Assembly (NCBI RefSeq): GCF_964033635.1
Contig: NZ_OZ035533.1
Span: 3,100,001 to 3,164,000 of the forward strand
DNA from: Chitinophaga sp. MM2321
GTDB lineage: Bacteria > Bacteroidota > Bacteroidia > Chitinophagales > Chitinophagaceae
DNA length: 64,000 nt
Direction: 5' to 3'
Both the position numbers and the translations under genes were made by a program. Of the stretch, positions 16,115-26,281 are shown piece after piece. Under the pieces are notes generated by a model that was given only the letters and a program-made list of their open reading frames with translations, made no database searches and was not told the origin of the DNA. The stretch's first letter is position 1, and each line of letters begins with the position of its first letter.

Positions 16115-17956
16115 CTATCTTTCTACCAACTGTTTTACGGTATCTCCGTAATAATCATTTTCTAAAGCGGGCAGCTTGTACAATTGCCGCCATTTTTTAA
16201 ACGTGTTTACAAAAACGATACACATTAGCAGCATGGCTAAAAATGCCAGCCCCGCCAACAGGTGCTGACCTTTTGGAAGATACACCTCAACAATCTGCTC
16301 ATAGCCGGCCCAAAAGGTAATTACTGCCATAAATACACCGGGAATTGCTGCACACAACGCATACTTCTTCCGGTTCATACGGATCAACATAGTGGTACAA
16401 ACGATCAATCCGCAGGCAGCAAGCAATTGATTGCTGATACCGAATAATGGCCAGATACTACTCACATTACCCGTGTAAACCAGGTAGCCCCATGAAAAAG
16501 TAAAAAGCAGACTGCTGATAATAATGCCCGGCATCCAGTTTTTATCATTGAATTTAGGAAAAACATTTCCCAGCAGCTCCTGTAAAAAGAAGCGTCCTAC
16601 ACGGGTACCGGCATCAATGGCTGTAAGAATAAATACCGCTTCAAACATAATCGCGAAGTTGTACCAATAAGCCATCAGCGTATCCATATAGGGAATCTTA
16701 TTAAAAATATGAGCCATGCCAACAGCAAGAGATACAGCGCCGCCCGTGCGGCCATGTAAATCCAGTCCTATCTTTTCACTGAAATGACTCAACTCAACCG
16801 CATGCAGCCCGGGATTTTGTGCTATAAAAGCATCATATGCTTCTTTGGGTGTATTGATGGCAAAGTAGTCACCTGGAATTAGTGTGCAGGCAGCTATCAA
16901 TGCCATTAGTGCAACAAATCCTTCTACCAGCATGGCTCCATAACCGACAAAAAGTATTTGTTTTTCGTTTGTCAGCATCTTGGGTGTTGTGCCCGTTGCA
17001 ATAACAGCATGGAATCCTGAAATAGCTCCACATGCAATAACGATAAAGATGAATGGCAAAACCGGACCACCGATTACCGGCCCTCCGCCATGTATGAAAC
17101 TTGTAATGGCAGGCATCTGGATGGTAGGGTGAACGAAAATTACGCCTATCGCCAACATTAATATGGTGCCGATCTTTAAATAAGTAGATAAATAATCACG
17201 TGGTACCAACAACAACCAAACCGGTAAGGTAGATGCTAAAAACCCATAGACAGCTATGGCTATGGAAATAGTTCCGATGTCCCAATGAAAAAGGTTGTTG
17301 ATGACTTCTATCTGCATCAGTGCGTGTCCTCCAATGATTCCGGCAATTAACAGAATACCTCCGATAATACTTGCCAACGTAACACTGTTTTTACGGTACC
17401 GCATGATCAGTCCCATAATGATGGCAATCGGCATTGTAGCAATAACTGTAAATAAGGACCAGGAGGCTTCATGCATGGCGCTGATACATGCGAGAGCAAG
17501 ACCTGCCAACGTTAATATCAAAATAAAAAGTACAGCCACCCCGGTTATCAGGCCGGTTCCTATACCAATTTCCTTACGGGCAATCGTTGCAAGGCTTTGT
17601 CCCTTATGCCTGACGGATGCAAATAGTACGACCATGTCATGCACTCCACCAGCCAGGACACAACCAATCAGGATCCATAGCGTTCCCGGCAGATAGCCAA
17701 ATTGAGCAGCTAACACCGGCCCAACCAAAGGACCTGCGGCCGCTATTGCTGCAAAATGATGACCGAAGAGCACATTCTTGTTTGTAGGCACATAGTCTTT
17801 TCCATCTGCAAATTCTATTGCCGGAGTTACATTGTCCGCATTCAGCCGGAGCACTTTGCTCGCGATAAAAATTCCATATGTTCTGTATGCAATGGCAAAT
17901 ATCAGTAAAGCTGCAAATACCAATGTAAGCGCGTTGGCGTTGTTAAAGATCTCCAT
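16115..17956 (-). CDS. cstA: Carbon starvation protein CstA (peptide/pyruvate transporter)
   Basis: The 613-residue membrane protein carries CstA hallmarks: FADGKDYVPTNKNVLFGHHF near residue 50, AAIAAAGPLVGPVLAAQFGY, GVHDMVVLFASVRHKGQSL, and SGFHAVIATGTTPKM in the middle. About sixteen hydrophobic segments are visible. CstA imports peptides, and probably pyruvate, during starvation. The start ATG is followed at once by the first membrane segment. It is somewhat shorter than E. coli CstA (701 residues), lacking part of the C-terminus, which is common in Bacteroidota. It is divergent from the SGNH gene of PUL A. Confidence 0.93.
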   Translation of the reverse strand: MEIFNNANALTLVFAALLIFAIAYRTYGIFIASKVLRLNADNVTPAIEFADGKDYVPTNKNVLFGHHFAAIAAAGPLVGPVLAAQFGYLPGTLWILIGCVLAGGVHDMVVLFASVRHKGQSLATIARKEIGIGTGLITGVAVLFILILTLAGLALACISAMHEASWSLFTVIATMPIAIIMGLIMRYRKNSVTLASIIGGILLIAGIIGGHALMQIEVINNLFHWDIGTISIAIAVYGFLASTLPVWLLLVPRDYLSTYLKIGTILMLAIGVIFVHPTIQMPAITSFIHGGGPVIGGPVLPFIFIVIACGAISGFHAVIATGTTPKMLTNEKQILFVGYGAMLVEGFVALMALIAACTLIPGDYFAINTPKEAYDAFIAQNPGLHAVELSHFSEKIGLDLHGRTGGAVSLAVGMAHIFNKIPYMDTLMAYWYNFAIMFEAVFILTAIDAGTRVGRFFLQELLGNVFPKFNDKNWMPGIIISSLLFTFSWGYLVYTGNVSSIWPLFGISNQLLAACGLIVCTTMLIRMNRKKYALCAAIPGVFMAVITFWAGYEQIVEVYLPKGQHLLAGLAFLAMLLMCIVFVNTFKKWRQLYKLPALENDYYGDTVKQLVER

Positions 17957-18327
17957 TTATTTGTTTTATAAACCGTTCAGGCGAAAGATACAAATTTGTT
18001 ACAGAAATTTATATTGCCTGACAGACCGTTTTTTTTGAAACGCTTTTGAATCTTTATGGCATACGCAGACGCGCTTCACAGCATGCTTACCAGCATGATT
18101 TCAGGGCACATCAACACTGCTTAAGCCTTATAAAACCTAAGCAACCGATGCTGCTTCTATATTTACTATTACGCAAAAATTGTGTTTAACCCCTAAGCAA
18201 AAAGAAAATAAATTTTGTTTTTTATCCTTTATAAAATTTCAAAAAAAATCGTTTTTAAATATAAGAATTAAAAACACTGTTGTATTTTTAAGCAGTATGT
18301 TCAACCAAAAAATAAAACGAATAAAAA
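17957..18327. other. Divergent intergenic region, no further features seen
   Basis: This 371-bp AT-rich gap lies between cstA (minus) and the SGNH gene (plus) and must hold two promoters. I see only near-matches to the -7 box (TATCTTTC on the minus strand upstream of cstA and TATTTTTA on the plus strand near 18283). No RNA or mobile element is recognisable. The small open frame at 18180-18365 has no protein character. Confidence 0.4.
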
Positions 18328-19776
18328 ATGATGAAAGGTCTGTTTGCTATTGCTTCCCTGTTTAGTTGGACTGTTTCTTCCGATAGTAACAACCTGCACA
18401 AGTCAGAAAAAATTATCTGTCAAATTCCTATTGAACGGGAGAAAGATTCCGCAAACACATCATCCGCTCAGATACCTCCGGATCGTTTCTTCTTTGTAAA
18501 TGATATTTGTTTGCCAGCCAGATTGTACATGTTGTCTGGCGTTGAGAATAATATATTTGTTGAGCCTTTATTAAAGCGATGGAGGCCTTATGATGACGTG
18601 GTCCGCTTTTCCGGAAGTACCATCTTTCAGCGAAGATTAGCGCGGGTTGCAAGTATCAACGCCCCAAAACAGGGAGCAACTGTTGCTGTAAGTTTAATCA
18701 ATACGGACCACTTTGATACGGTTAAGACGATTACCTCAACAATTATTGTGGGCCAGCAGGGCGTAGGTACTGATTCTATCGCTGTTTCTATTATTGGCGA
18801 TAGTTTTACGAATGGATCTTTTTTTAAGGATGCCCTATTGGCGAAGGGATATGTTCCTAAACTTCAGTTGATCGGACTACGTGACGTTGCGGGTTATCCC
18901 GGACAATCTGACGAGGGGCGCGGCGGATGGACACTTGCAAATTATTTTTCCGTATCCAATCAACGTACGCAGTCCTACAACGGGTTCTGGCAGCCCGATG
19001 GCGCTTATCGGTATTGGGGTGCTACTGAATTCTGGCAACTTGCCAATGCTGTACGCAGAGAGCCGGGTCGTGACTGGACATTCGCCGAAAAGTATTTTGC
19101 AGGCCGTTTTACAACACAATCTTTACGCTTTGATCAGCAAACAGGTTATAAGCTTGATCCTATGATAAATGATATAATGTATGATAATGCGTTGGGGTAT
19201 TATATGCGTTATAATGGGAAAAAATGGATACGGACAGCTTATGAAGATTTCACCTGGCATTTTGATTATGGAAAATATCTTGCTATGTGGAAATTAAAAG
19301 CGCCTTCCATACTTGCTGAGTTTTTAGGACTCAATGATTTCAGATCGGAACCGGTTCCTCAAAAAATTGATTTTTCAACCTGGAACGAGAAAATAAAAAC
19401 AGTTATCGCATCATATCTAAAGGCGGTACCCGACGGTAAATTTATTATAATGATTCCTTCGTCTACCTGCGGAACGTTAGACAATGCTGCAGGTGATTTC
19501 ACCATCAAACAAAATGCAACTATGTGGGAACTTCGCCAGAATATCATTAAAAACTTTGACGGAAGGGAAAAAGAACATATTTACATAGTGGATGCAGCAA
19601 TTGCAATAGATAATCTGAACGGATTTAATGTGACAGCCGATACAACAATGACCAAACCTTATTCACAATACGCTGGCAACGAACATATTGTTGTGCAAAC
19701 AGGTAACCCGCATCCCTATCCAAATTATCCTGGTATGGGTTTGTCGCTGGCAGCTTTTATTCAGACATGCAGGTAA
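18328..19776 (+). CDS. SGNH/GDSL-type hydrolase (predicted carbohydrate esterase)
   Basis: The 482-residue protein has a short hydrophobic start and, after about 145 residues of beta-rich sequence, an SGNH fold. VSIIGDSFTNG (Ser159 as nucleophile) is block I, RGGWT and the following part match block II, ILAEFLGLNDF is block III with the Asn, and NPHPYPNYPGMG near the C-terminus supplies the last His. Family members remove acetyl or other acyl groups from sugars. It faces the lyase operon of PUL A on the opposite strand, so deacylation of the same glycan is plausible. Secretion is likely but the signal peptide is weak. Confidence 0.75.
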   Translation: MMKGLFAIASLFSWTVSSDSNNLHKSEKIICQIPIEREKDSANTSSAQIPPDRFFFVNDICLPARLYMLSGVENNIFVEPLLKRWRPYDDVVRFSGSTIFQRRLARVASINAPKQGATVAVSLINTDHFDTVKTITSTIIVGQQGVGTDSIAVSIIGDSFTNGSFFKDALLAKGYVPKLQLIGLRDVAGYPGQSDEGRGGWTLANYFSVSNQRTQSYNGFWQPDGAYRYWGATEFWQLANAVRREPGRDWTFAEKYFAGRFTTQSLRFDQQTGYKLDPMINDIMYDNALGYYMRYNGKKWIRTAYEDFTWHFDYGKYLAMWKLKAPSILAEFLGLNDFRSEPVPQKIDFSTWNEKIKTVIASYLKAVPDGKFIIMIPSSTCGTLDNAAGDFTIKQNATMWELRQNIIKNFDGREKEHIYIVDAAIAIDNLNGFNVTADTTMTKPYSQYAGNEHIVVQTGNPHPYPNYPGMGLSLAAFIQTCR

Positions 19777-19801
19777 GTGGCGCACAGCTTCTCTTATCAC
19801 G

Positions 19802-19823
19802 ACCTTATACAAGGTTTCTTTTT
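19802..19823 (+). terminator. Weak terminator-like hairpin after SGNH gene
   Basis: ACCTT (19802-19806) pairs with AAGGT (19811-19815) and is followed by TTCTTTTT. The stem is only five base pairs, so the call is tentative. Confidence 0.35.
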
Positions 19824-21066
19824 AGTACAATAAATTGTTAAGGCTTGCTGTCCGTTTTGATGAGTATTTTTTTATCAGTTCTTCATAATTTTCAGATGGA
19901 GCAAATGCAGCTGCCCTCCTGACGATCCAATAGATCTCATCCAGGCACTTATCCCAATCTGCAATTTGCTTATAGGGAGCAAAATCAGCAGGTTTTTTTC
20001 CTAGAAAACCGGCGAGATAATCGACTGCAATGCCAATACTCCGGCCATCCGGTGACTTTAGCGAATAAAGAGAGGGGTTTTCTGCTTTTGCCATTTCACA
20101 AATTTCAAGTATATTTTTGATATTGAAGGCCGAATATCCCAAAGCTCTTGTTCTTTGTAACTCCCGCGGCATTTTCCCATCGGGTTCCACCTGTTTGAAA
20201 ATTCTTTTAGGGTGAAATTCTTCAATGAGACGATGTTGCGCGTTACTATCGCCGACGAACAGCGCAATAGCTAAAAGCTGCTCATCATAGGCAATGGAGT
20301 GATTATTGGTTGCCTTACTTTCCTTGATACCAAACTCGCTGGTGGTTAGCCATCCGGAATATTGGATAAACCAATCTTTTACACCACTATCGATCCCTTT
20401 ATTATAAGCGGATGTATGTTGGATAAGGCAAAGACCGGAAAGCACATTTACAAGCGCCCTGCCAAAGATCACACCCGGAAAGTGTCCCCTGTCATTGTCG
20501 TTACCGGGGATTACCTGTGCGTACGTAAAATTAGGATTCATCCGGGTAGCAGGATCTACGAACCACACCCGTACCAGCTCGGAAGCTTTCTGGGAAAAAC
20601 GTGTGTCTCCACTAAAAAAATAAGCAATACACAACTTCCCTACCCTGTTACACATGATGTCGAGTCGAACGGCATCGTCTTTTTTAAAATTCTCCACATT
20701 GATGTATCCGTCGCGCTGTATCCATGGCATGCCATCAGGGGTAGTGGGATTGGGCCAACAGTATTTACCAACTGAAATAAAATCGTGTTTGTCTTTACTC
20801 CTGGCTACTTTCTCATCAGGTTTATCCATTACTGAAGTTGGTGGTTCCAGCAGGATTTTTTCTGCTTCCCGGATTAGCCCCTGATAAGACTGTTGATACA
20901 GCGTTTGGTTGCTTGCCAAACTTTCACGGGCTGCTGTCATATGATCAAAGTTCCACAAACACAATTGCGGCCGTTTGTCAGGCGCCTGTGCCAGGGTAAC
21001 GGATGTTATAAACACAGACAGTGCGAAGGCTGATAAAAGGAGCATAAAAAACCGGTTCTGTTTCAT
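19822..21066 (-). CDS. Alginate-lyase-family protein (PL5-like), secreted
   Basis: The 414-residue protein has a signal peptide (to VTLAQA) and an (alpha/alpha)n toroid of the Alginate_lyase Pfam type. Marks are KYCWPNPTTPDGMPWIQRDGY (substrate-cleft motif), RVGKLCIAYFF, and ESKATNNHSIAYDEQLLAIA, where Asn-His are the expected catalytic residues. The family cleaves mannuronate linkages by beta-elimination, but many PUL members act on other uronate glycans. It is last in the operon after the heparinase-family gene (56 bp). Frame-extending codons exist at 21081; I prefer the ATG at 21066 (MKQNRFF) because it gives a compact signal peptide. Confidence 0.85.
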   Translation of the reverse strand: MKQNRFFMLLLSAFALSVFITSVTLAQAPDKRPQLCLWNFDHMTAARESLASNQTLYQQSYQGLIREAEKILLEPPTSVMDKPDEKVARSKDKHDFISVGKYCWPNPTTPDGMPWIQRDGYINVENFKKDDAVRLDIMCNRVGKLCIAYFFSGDTRFSQKASELVRVWFVDPATRMNPNFTYAQVIPGNDNDRGHFPGVIFGRALVNVLSGLCLIQHTSAYNKGIDSGVKDWFIQYSGWLTTSEFGIKESKATNNHSIAYDEQLLAIALFVGDSNAQHRLIEEFHPKRIFKQVEPDGKMPRELQRTRALGYSAFNIKNILEICEMAKAENPSLYSLKSPDGRSIGIAVDYLAGFLGKKPADFAPYKQIADWDKCLDEIYWIVRRAAAFAPSENYEELIKKYSSKRTASLNNLLY

Positions 21067-21122
21067 CGATTTTATTTTCATTTTTTTTAAAGTGATGTAC
21101 GTCTGGTTGTTAAAAATAAAAA

Positions 21123-23069
21123 TCAGTTTAATGGTTCGTAACTGATTCGAATGCTTCCGGATCTGACTGGTCCCTTTATAGCAATTCCAATGCGTGTATA
21201 GGGTGTACCCCCTTCGGAGATTTCTTCCGACCGCACCACCAGGCTATTGCCGGTAGAGGAGAAACGAACGATCATCTTTTGATTTGCCCTGGTAAGCAGC
21301 AGTGTGTTTGGAGATGTTTGTTCCCACTGGGCCCTGGTTGACAGTGCTGTTTCAAACATTTGAGGATCCGTATATTCAAAACGATCTGTAAATGTAATGT
21401 TGCCTTTTTGTTTCCTACTATACTCCATCGTACGCTGCAGTGTTTTGAGTTCCGGGACATTATACGCCGGGGCAATATCAAGGGTGATCTCGTCTTTTTC
21501 AGGACTGAAAGCTGTATGAACCGTTGCAGACTTAGCCTCAGCTCCGGCTTGTTGTTCCTTGCCTGCAACCAGGGGAACGGGATGCCCGAATGAACCTACT
21601 GTTTTATAGGTATACCGGTATTTAGGTGTGAAAATATTTGCTGTATAGGCAATTGCGCCCGGATCACCCACCATGATTTGATTTGCCTGTACAATGGTAA
21701 AGGAGCCAACGTCATTATGATTATGGGATTCTGCATTATTACCTCCTTTAAAAGCTACACCGATCATGCAGGAAGAACCAGCTACAGGGCGACTGATCAA
21801 TACGCCTGTCTTGTCAAAAAACGAGCGGAGAAGTTGTTGGGGGTGTTTTTGAGGTTGCGGTTTGGATAGCGATGCTGAATTGGGAAAAACCATCATTATG
21901 TTATTACAAATGTTATCGGTTTTTCCTTCATAGGTCAGCCCATCATAAGGCATGAGCCCCATACCCAGGTTACGACTGAGATAAGTCAGCATGCTTGAAT
22001 CGGGCTTCGCGCCTTCATGGCTATCAGAGATCGCCGGATAAACGCCATTGATGATCTGAAGATCCGGTCCATACCTGGCAATCTTTTGCACTTTGGGGCT
22101 GGCGAGCAGATCAATCTTACCGCCTGTAGCCTCCCAGATACATTCCCTGAGTAAAATATAATGTCCAAATCCATAATTATAATATCCGATGCCTTCGGTA
22201 CAGTAGCCATCACTGCCAAAACCAGTTAATCCATTGTTTGCATAGTATGCCCCAATAGCAACAAAAACGGCACGCTCATGCTTGTCTTCAATTGTCGCAA
22301 GCGCAGCTCCCACGAGGCCAGCCAGACACACATGGTTCCAGTTATTGGTTGCAACTAAAAAGTTATTTTCGTTCTCTGTATTCCGGGTTTTTATCTTTTC
22401 CAGCACAGGCTCAAAAATCCGCTTCTGCAGCGCGTCAATAGCATCTGTTCTCAATCTGGGATTGATTTTATCTCCCATCAGATAAAGTGTTTGCGCGATG
22501 GTATGCGCATATAAAGAGGAGGTTAATTCCACTGAATAGGCGATCCCATTGTAATTTTTAAATCCATAATCACTACGCGGTGATACCCATGATTTTTGAT
22601 TCAGTATAGAACGCAATCCCTCTTCAACCATTTTTGTGTACCTGTTTTTGTTTTCCAGGCATTCGGCCCAGGTGGCTTTTGACAGACCTTCAGCCCGTTT
22701 GCGCATCATGTTCAGTCCTCTTGCAGAAGAGGATGCACTGCCATCGGAGAGTGAAAAGTAATCCTCCTTGCTGAACGGGGGAAAGCTGTAGTGTTCCATT
22801 TGCAGTAAAAACCGGTCGTATTTACCTGATTGTAGTAACTTATCCCAAACGGCACGTTTGTTATAAGGCTCACCAAGACCTGTAGGATTATCGGGGAGTA
22901 ATGACTCAATTTCCCGAACCTGTTGCTCATCCACCGCCCTGATAGGAAAAGGAGCCTTTTGTGCAACCAGTACCAACGTCTGGCAAATAAATGCGACGAA
23001 AAGCAGCACGGTTTTTACGGCCGGGAACCCATGTTCGGCGCTCTTTGAAGTGAAATATATCTTTCTCAT
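21123..23069 (-). CDS. Heparinase II/III-family polysaccharide lyase, secreted
   Basis: The 648-residue protein has a signal peptide, an N-terminal (alpha/alpha) toroid (about 60-390, with ATNNWNHVCLAGLVGAAL carrying the Asn and His usual in uronate lyases) and a C-terminal beta-sandwich with the family motif NNAESHNHNDVGSFTIVQ. It should cleave uronic-acid-containing polysaccharide by beta-elimination in the periplasm. The in-frame TTG at 23096 would overlap the upstream stop; the ATG at 23069 precedes the signal peptide and is chosen. Together with the neighbouring lyase it points to an acidic glycan. Heparin itself is not implied. Confidence 0.88.
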   Translation of the reverse strand: MRKIYFTSKSAEHGFPAVKTVLLFVAFICQTLVLVAQKAPFPIRAVDEQQVREIESLLPDNPTGLGEPYNKRAVWDKLLQSGKYDRFLLQMEHYSFPPFSKEDYFSLSDGSASSSARGLNMMRKRAEGLSKATWAECLENKNRYTKMVEEGLRSILNQKSWVSPRSDYGFKNYNGIAYSVELTSSLYAHTIAQTLYLMGDKINPRLRTDAIDALQKRIFEPVLEKIKTRNTENENNFLVATNNWNHVCLAGLVGAALATIEDKHERAVFVAIGAYYANNGLTGFGSDGYCTEGIGYYNYGFGHYILLRECIWEATGGKIDLLASPKVQKIARYGPDLQIINGVYPAISDSHEGAKPDSSMLTYLSRNLGMGLMPYDGLTYEGKTDNICNNIMMVFPNSASLSKPQPQKHPQQLLRSFFDKTGVLISRPVAGSSCMIGVAFKGGNNAESHNHNDVGSFTIVQANQIMVGDPGAIAYTANIFTPKYRYTYKTVGSFGHPVPLVAGKEQQAGAEAKSATVHTAFSPEKDEITLDIAPAYNVPELKTLQRTMEYSRKQKGNITFTDRFEYTDPQMFETALSTRAQWEQTSPNTLLLTRANQKMIVRFSSTGNSLVVRSEEISEGGTPYTRIGIAIKGPVRSGSIRISYEPLN

Positions 23070-23092
23070 TATGTTATTAGTTTTCTCCAACG

Positions 23093-24373
23093 TCAATAAC
23101 TAAGTGATTTTTTTAATACTTTCATTGTATCCCCCTGGTACTGCGTCACTCTTTTTTTAGCTGCCATCGCTTTTTTAAGGGCGGCTTTGGGGTTCTTCAC
23201 CATCTGCAATACCGTTGGAACAATGCGGTCAACGTCGGACTTATTATCCATATCAAAGAACCACTCTCCCAGTCCAATGTCCCGCCACATAAATCCTTTG
23301 GATGTCTGCTCTTTAAAGCGGCAAACAATGGCGGGTATGCCAAGCGCGATGCACATAATGGGCGAATGCATTTCAAGTCCAAACAACCCGGCGGATCTTG
23401 CGTAAGTGCTGACTGCTTCATCAGTAAGCCAGTAATGATCCCTCCAGACCACGCGTGATTTCACATCTTCCGGCAGTGGATCATAAAGCATTTCCTTGCC
23501 AATACGGATCTCTGTTTCATTTTCAGGAACGATCAATACCTTTAAGTCTGTTTGTCGGACCACTTCGATAATGGCGTTCCTAATTGGAGCATTATCGTGT
23601 TCTTTCATTTTTTCATTCCAGTCAGATTTGGCCTGATTAACCGTGGGGTCTTTTGTCGGCAGTTCCCACCACGGCGTAAAACGAAGCTGGCCAATAACGC
23701 AGACAAACTTTCCCGTTTGAAGCCCATGTGCTGTTAAAAATGTATCAGCAGCTTTATCATTTCGTACATCAATAGCAAAGGCGCCATCGGGACAAAATCC
23801 CATTACAGGACATTTTGCTCCCTTTTGTTTTGCAAATTCATAGGAAACCGAATCGCGGAAATAAGCAAAGTCAGCACCGTTAAACAGCTCAATATCTATT
23901 GGATTGTATTGGTCTTCCTGTGATTGGAATCCATAATTACCGGGAAAAGTAATACCGTAAATTCCATATGGTTTTCCGGTTTCCTTTTTCCACTGTGACA
24001 ATTCCTTTCTTCCTACCAGCGAGGGGCCTGATCCATGCAAAAAGAAATCGCATGCTGCCAATGCCTGTTGTTTTTGTTCCGGCGTTTTTAAAATTTCCAG
24101 TTGGGGGAACCGCGCCATCAGCATTTCCTCTACCCCTGCCCCCACATTATTCGGCCATAGGCGAACGCTGACATGTGGAAGATATTTTTCAAGTAGCGCC
24201 AGTACACCTGGTGTATGACCAATATCGCCAATGTTTTCAACCTGCCAGGAGGAGCGCAAAAGAATGGTTTTACGGTCATTGCCATTCCTGGCTGCCAGTG
24301 CTGGAATGGCAGCCAGGCAACCAGCAAAAGCAAGTGATTGTTTCAGGAACTCCCTGCGATTTGAATGATTCAT
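23093..24373 (-). CDS. Polysaccharide pyruvyl transferase-family protein with Tat leader
   Basis: The 426-residue protein matches the polysaccharide pyruvyl transferase superfamily: FFLHGSGPSLVGRKE, KPYGIYGITFPGNYGF, FAYFRDSVSYEFAKQKG, CPVMGFCPDGAFAID and RSAGLFGLEMHSPIMCIALGIP. It starts with a textbook twin-arginine leader (NRREFLKQSLAFAG) and an AXA-like site (PALAA), so it is probably exported. That is odd, since known members use cytoplasmic phosphoenolpyruvate. It sits between SusD and two polysaccharide lyases, in a degradative operon. It may recognise or process a pyruvylated or related sugar outside the cytoplasm; its reaction is unknown. Confidence 0.8.
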   Translation of the reverse strand: MNHSNRREFLKQSLAFAGCLAAIPALAARNGNDRKTILLRSSWQVENIGDIGHTPGVLALLEKYLPHVSVRLWPNNVGAGVEEMLMARFPQLEILKTPEQKQQALAACDFFLHGSGPSLVGRKELSQWKKETGKPYGIYGITFPGNYGFQSQEDQYNPIDIELFNGADFAYFRDSVSYEFAKQKGAKCPVMGFCPDGAFAIDVRNDKAADTFLTAHGLQTGKFVCVIGQLRFTPWWELPTKDPTVNQAKSDWNEKMKEHDNAPIRNAIIEVVRQTDLKVLIVPENETEIRIGKEMLYDPLPEDVKSRVVWRDHYWLTDEAVSTYARSAGLFGLEMHSPIMCIALGIPAIVCRFKEQTSKGFMWRDIGLGEWFFDMDNKSDVDRIVPTVLQMVKNPKAALKKAMAAKKRVTQYQGDTMKVLKKSLSY

Positions 24374-24576
24374 ATGCTATGTTTGCTTTATTTTTTTTAA
24401 ACCTTTTTTATTTCGGTAGCACTCCGGATATGCGCGGCTATCCTTACTAACTAGCGGGCATAATGGTAACGCCAACAAGCTTTTTTCATCTAAAAAAAGT
24501 TTGTGTTATTTCATGAAAGCAGTGCAGGCAGATCATTATCATAACCTGCATTCCCCTTTCAAAAAAGAAATCGTCA

Positions 24577-26262
24577 TCACCAGCCGTATTCCGTATTCTG
24601 CGTCATATTAGGATTTGCATCAATTTCGGGGCTGGGGATAGGCCAGAGCAAGAATTTAGGACTCCAACTGACCACATTTAAAGGCTGCACGAGGCCACCA
24701 GTCCATGTATGGGTCGTTGCATTGTAAGCCGGCGCCTTGAGCGTCATAGTTGGATAGAATTTATTATACCGGTATTCTACCATTGTTGTTTTATCGTCCA
24801 GGTATCTCATCCTTACTGCATCAAACCAACGATGTCCTTCGCCAACTAATTCCAGTCCTCTTTCGTTAAATACAGCGAGTCTGAATTCCTGTTTTGATAA
24901 ACCTGCAGGTAAGTTCTCAGGTGTGGTTCGTTGATTGCCGTCTGCCAGCCGGGCACGTTGCCGGAGCATGTTAAATGCCGTGTAAGCATCGGAGGAGGGC
25001 CCGTTCAACTCATTTTCTGCTTCTGCTTTGATTAAATATACTTCCGATAAACGGATGACATAAAAATCATTTTCATTATTGCGGGCCTGTAATCCTTTTG
25101 GATCAATGTACTTATTGATATAGGGATATTGCTCGACTATTTCATTCGCATTGGTTATCTCCGGAAATGCAACCGCTTCCCTGGCGGTACCCTTATAGCT
25201 CCACCTGGTTAGAAAAGAAACTTCTGATCTGTAGTCGTTTGCAAATTGCCCCTCTTTGTACATCTGAACAAACCAGGGTTGTAGCCGTGTTGTTCCGGCG
25301 CCCGCACCGTCTGTGGGATTACCACAAATATTAAAACGGGTGGTGGGTTGTAAAAAGTAGGCAAGCTCACTTCCCCGGGAACTCGCACTGGCGGCGGTAC
25401 CATCGCGGGTAAACTGGATGGAAAAGATCACTTCTTTATGCGCATTCTTTTCTAAATCAACATTCCACAAATCCGCATAATTACTGATAAGGAAGTATTC
25501 ATGAGATTGGATGACACTGTCGGCATAGTTTGCCGCAAACTGGTAATATGTTTTCGAGTCACCACTCTGCCCTTTTAAATCAAGGCTATTAGCATAGGTG
25601 AGGTAAGCCAGTGACAGTATTGCCTGTGCCGCGCCCTTTGTGGCGTGTCCGAATTCTTTTGCCGGTTGCTGACTATAAGGGATACATTTTTCAGTCGCCT
25701 TTTTCAGGTCCTCAAAAATTAAATTATATACCTCTTCTACTGAATTTCTTGCCGGATAAAAATCAGCATTACCTTGTACTGATTGCGTGTGGAGGGGTAC
25801 GCCTCCATACAACCGAACAAGATAGAAGTAGGAAAAAGCCCGCATAAAATACAGCTCTCCCATAATACGATCTTTGTAGCTTTCGGAAAGGATACCAGGA
25901 GTCGTCTTCTCTAATGTTTCCATTAATGCGTTGGCATTGTTAATGGTGTTAAAAAATGAAGACCAGGCGCTTGTAAAATAGATATTAGAAGAGCTTACTG
26001 TTCTTTCATTAAATAGCCTTTTAGTGGAATTCGTGACAGCGATATCATCGCCCCCGTCAATGATCTGATAGGGTAAATTTGATTTAAAACAATTGAATGT
26101 AGGGAAGAAAGAATACACGCCATTTAACTGAAATAAAGCGTCATTCTCAGATTTGATAAAAGTATCTGAAATAGCAGAATCGTATATTTTTTCTTTAAGA
26201 CTGCAACCTGTTAACATAAAAGCTGCAATAAGAATAGCTATATATTTTGTTGTCATTTGCAT
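24577..26262 (-). CDS. SusD/RagB glycan-binding lipoprotein (PUL A)
   Basis: The 561-residue protein has a lipoprotein signal (LIAAFMLTGCSLKEKIYD), so it is anchored at the outer membrane surface. The TPR-like SusD fold is shown by GELYFMRAFSYFYLVRLYGGVPL, VYLIKAEAENELNG and FNERGLELVGEGHRWFDAVR. It closes over the SusC pore like a lid and delivers glycan to it. The start lies 19 bp after the SusC stop. A 203-bp gap follows before the pyruvyl-transferase-family gene, so an internal promoter or processing site may exist there. Confidence 0.95.
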   Translation of the reverse strand: MQMTTKYIAILIAAFMLTGCSLKEKIYDSAISDTFIKSENDALFQLNGVYSFFPTFNCFKSNLPYQIIDGGDDIAVTNSTKRLFNERTVSSSNIYFTSAWSSFFNTINNANALMETLEKTTPGILSESYKDRIMGELYFMRAFSYFYLVRLYGGVPLHTQSVQGNADFYPARNSVEEVYNLIFEDLKKATEKCIPYSQQPAKEFGHATKGAAQAILSLAYLTYANSLDLKGQSGDSKTYYQFAANYADSVIQSHEYFLISNYADLWNVDLEKNAHKEVIFSIQFTRDGTAASASSRGSELAYFLQPTTRFNICGNPTDGAGAGTTRLQPWFVQMYKEGQFANDYRSEVSFLTRWSYKGTAREAVAFPEITNANEIVEQYPYINKYIDPKGLQARNNENDFYVIRLSEVYLIKAEAENELNGPSSDAYTAFNMLRQRARLADGNQRTTPENLPAGLSKQEFRLAVFNERGLELVGEGHRWFDAVRMRYLDDKTTMVEYRYNKFYPTMTLKAPAYNATTHTWTGGLVQPLNVVSWSPKFLLWPIPSPEIDANPNMTQNTEYGW

Positions 26263-26281
26263 TCGTTTTTATTTTTTTACG

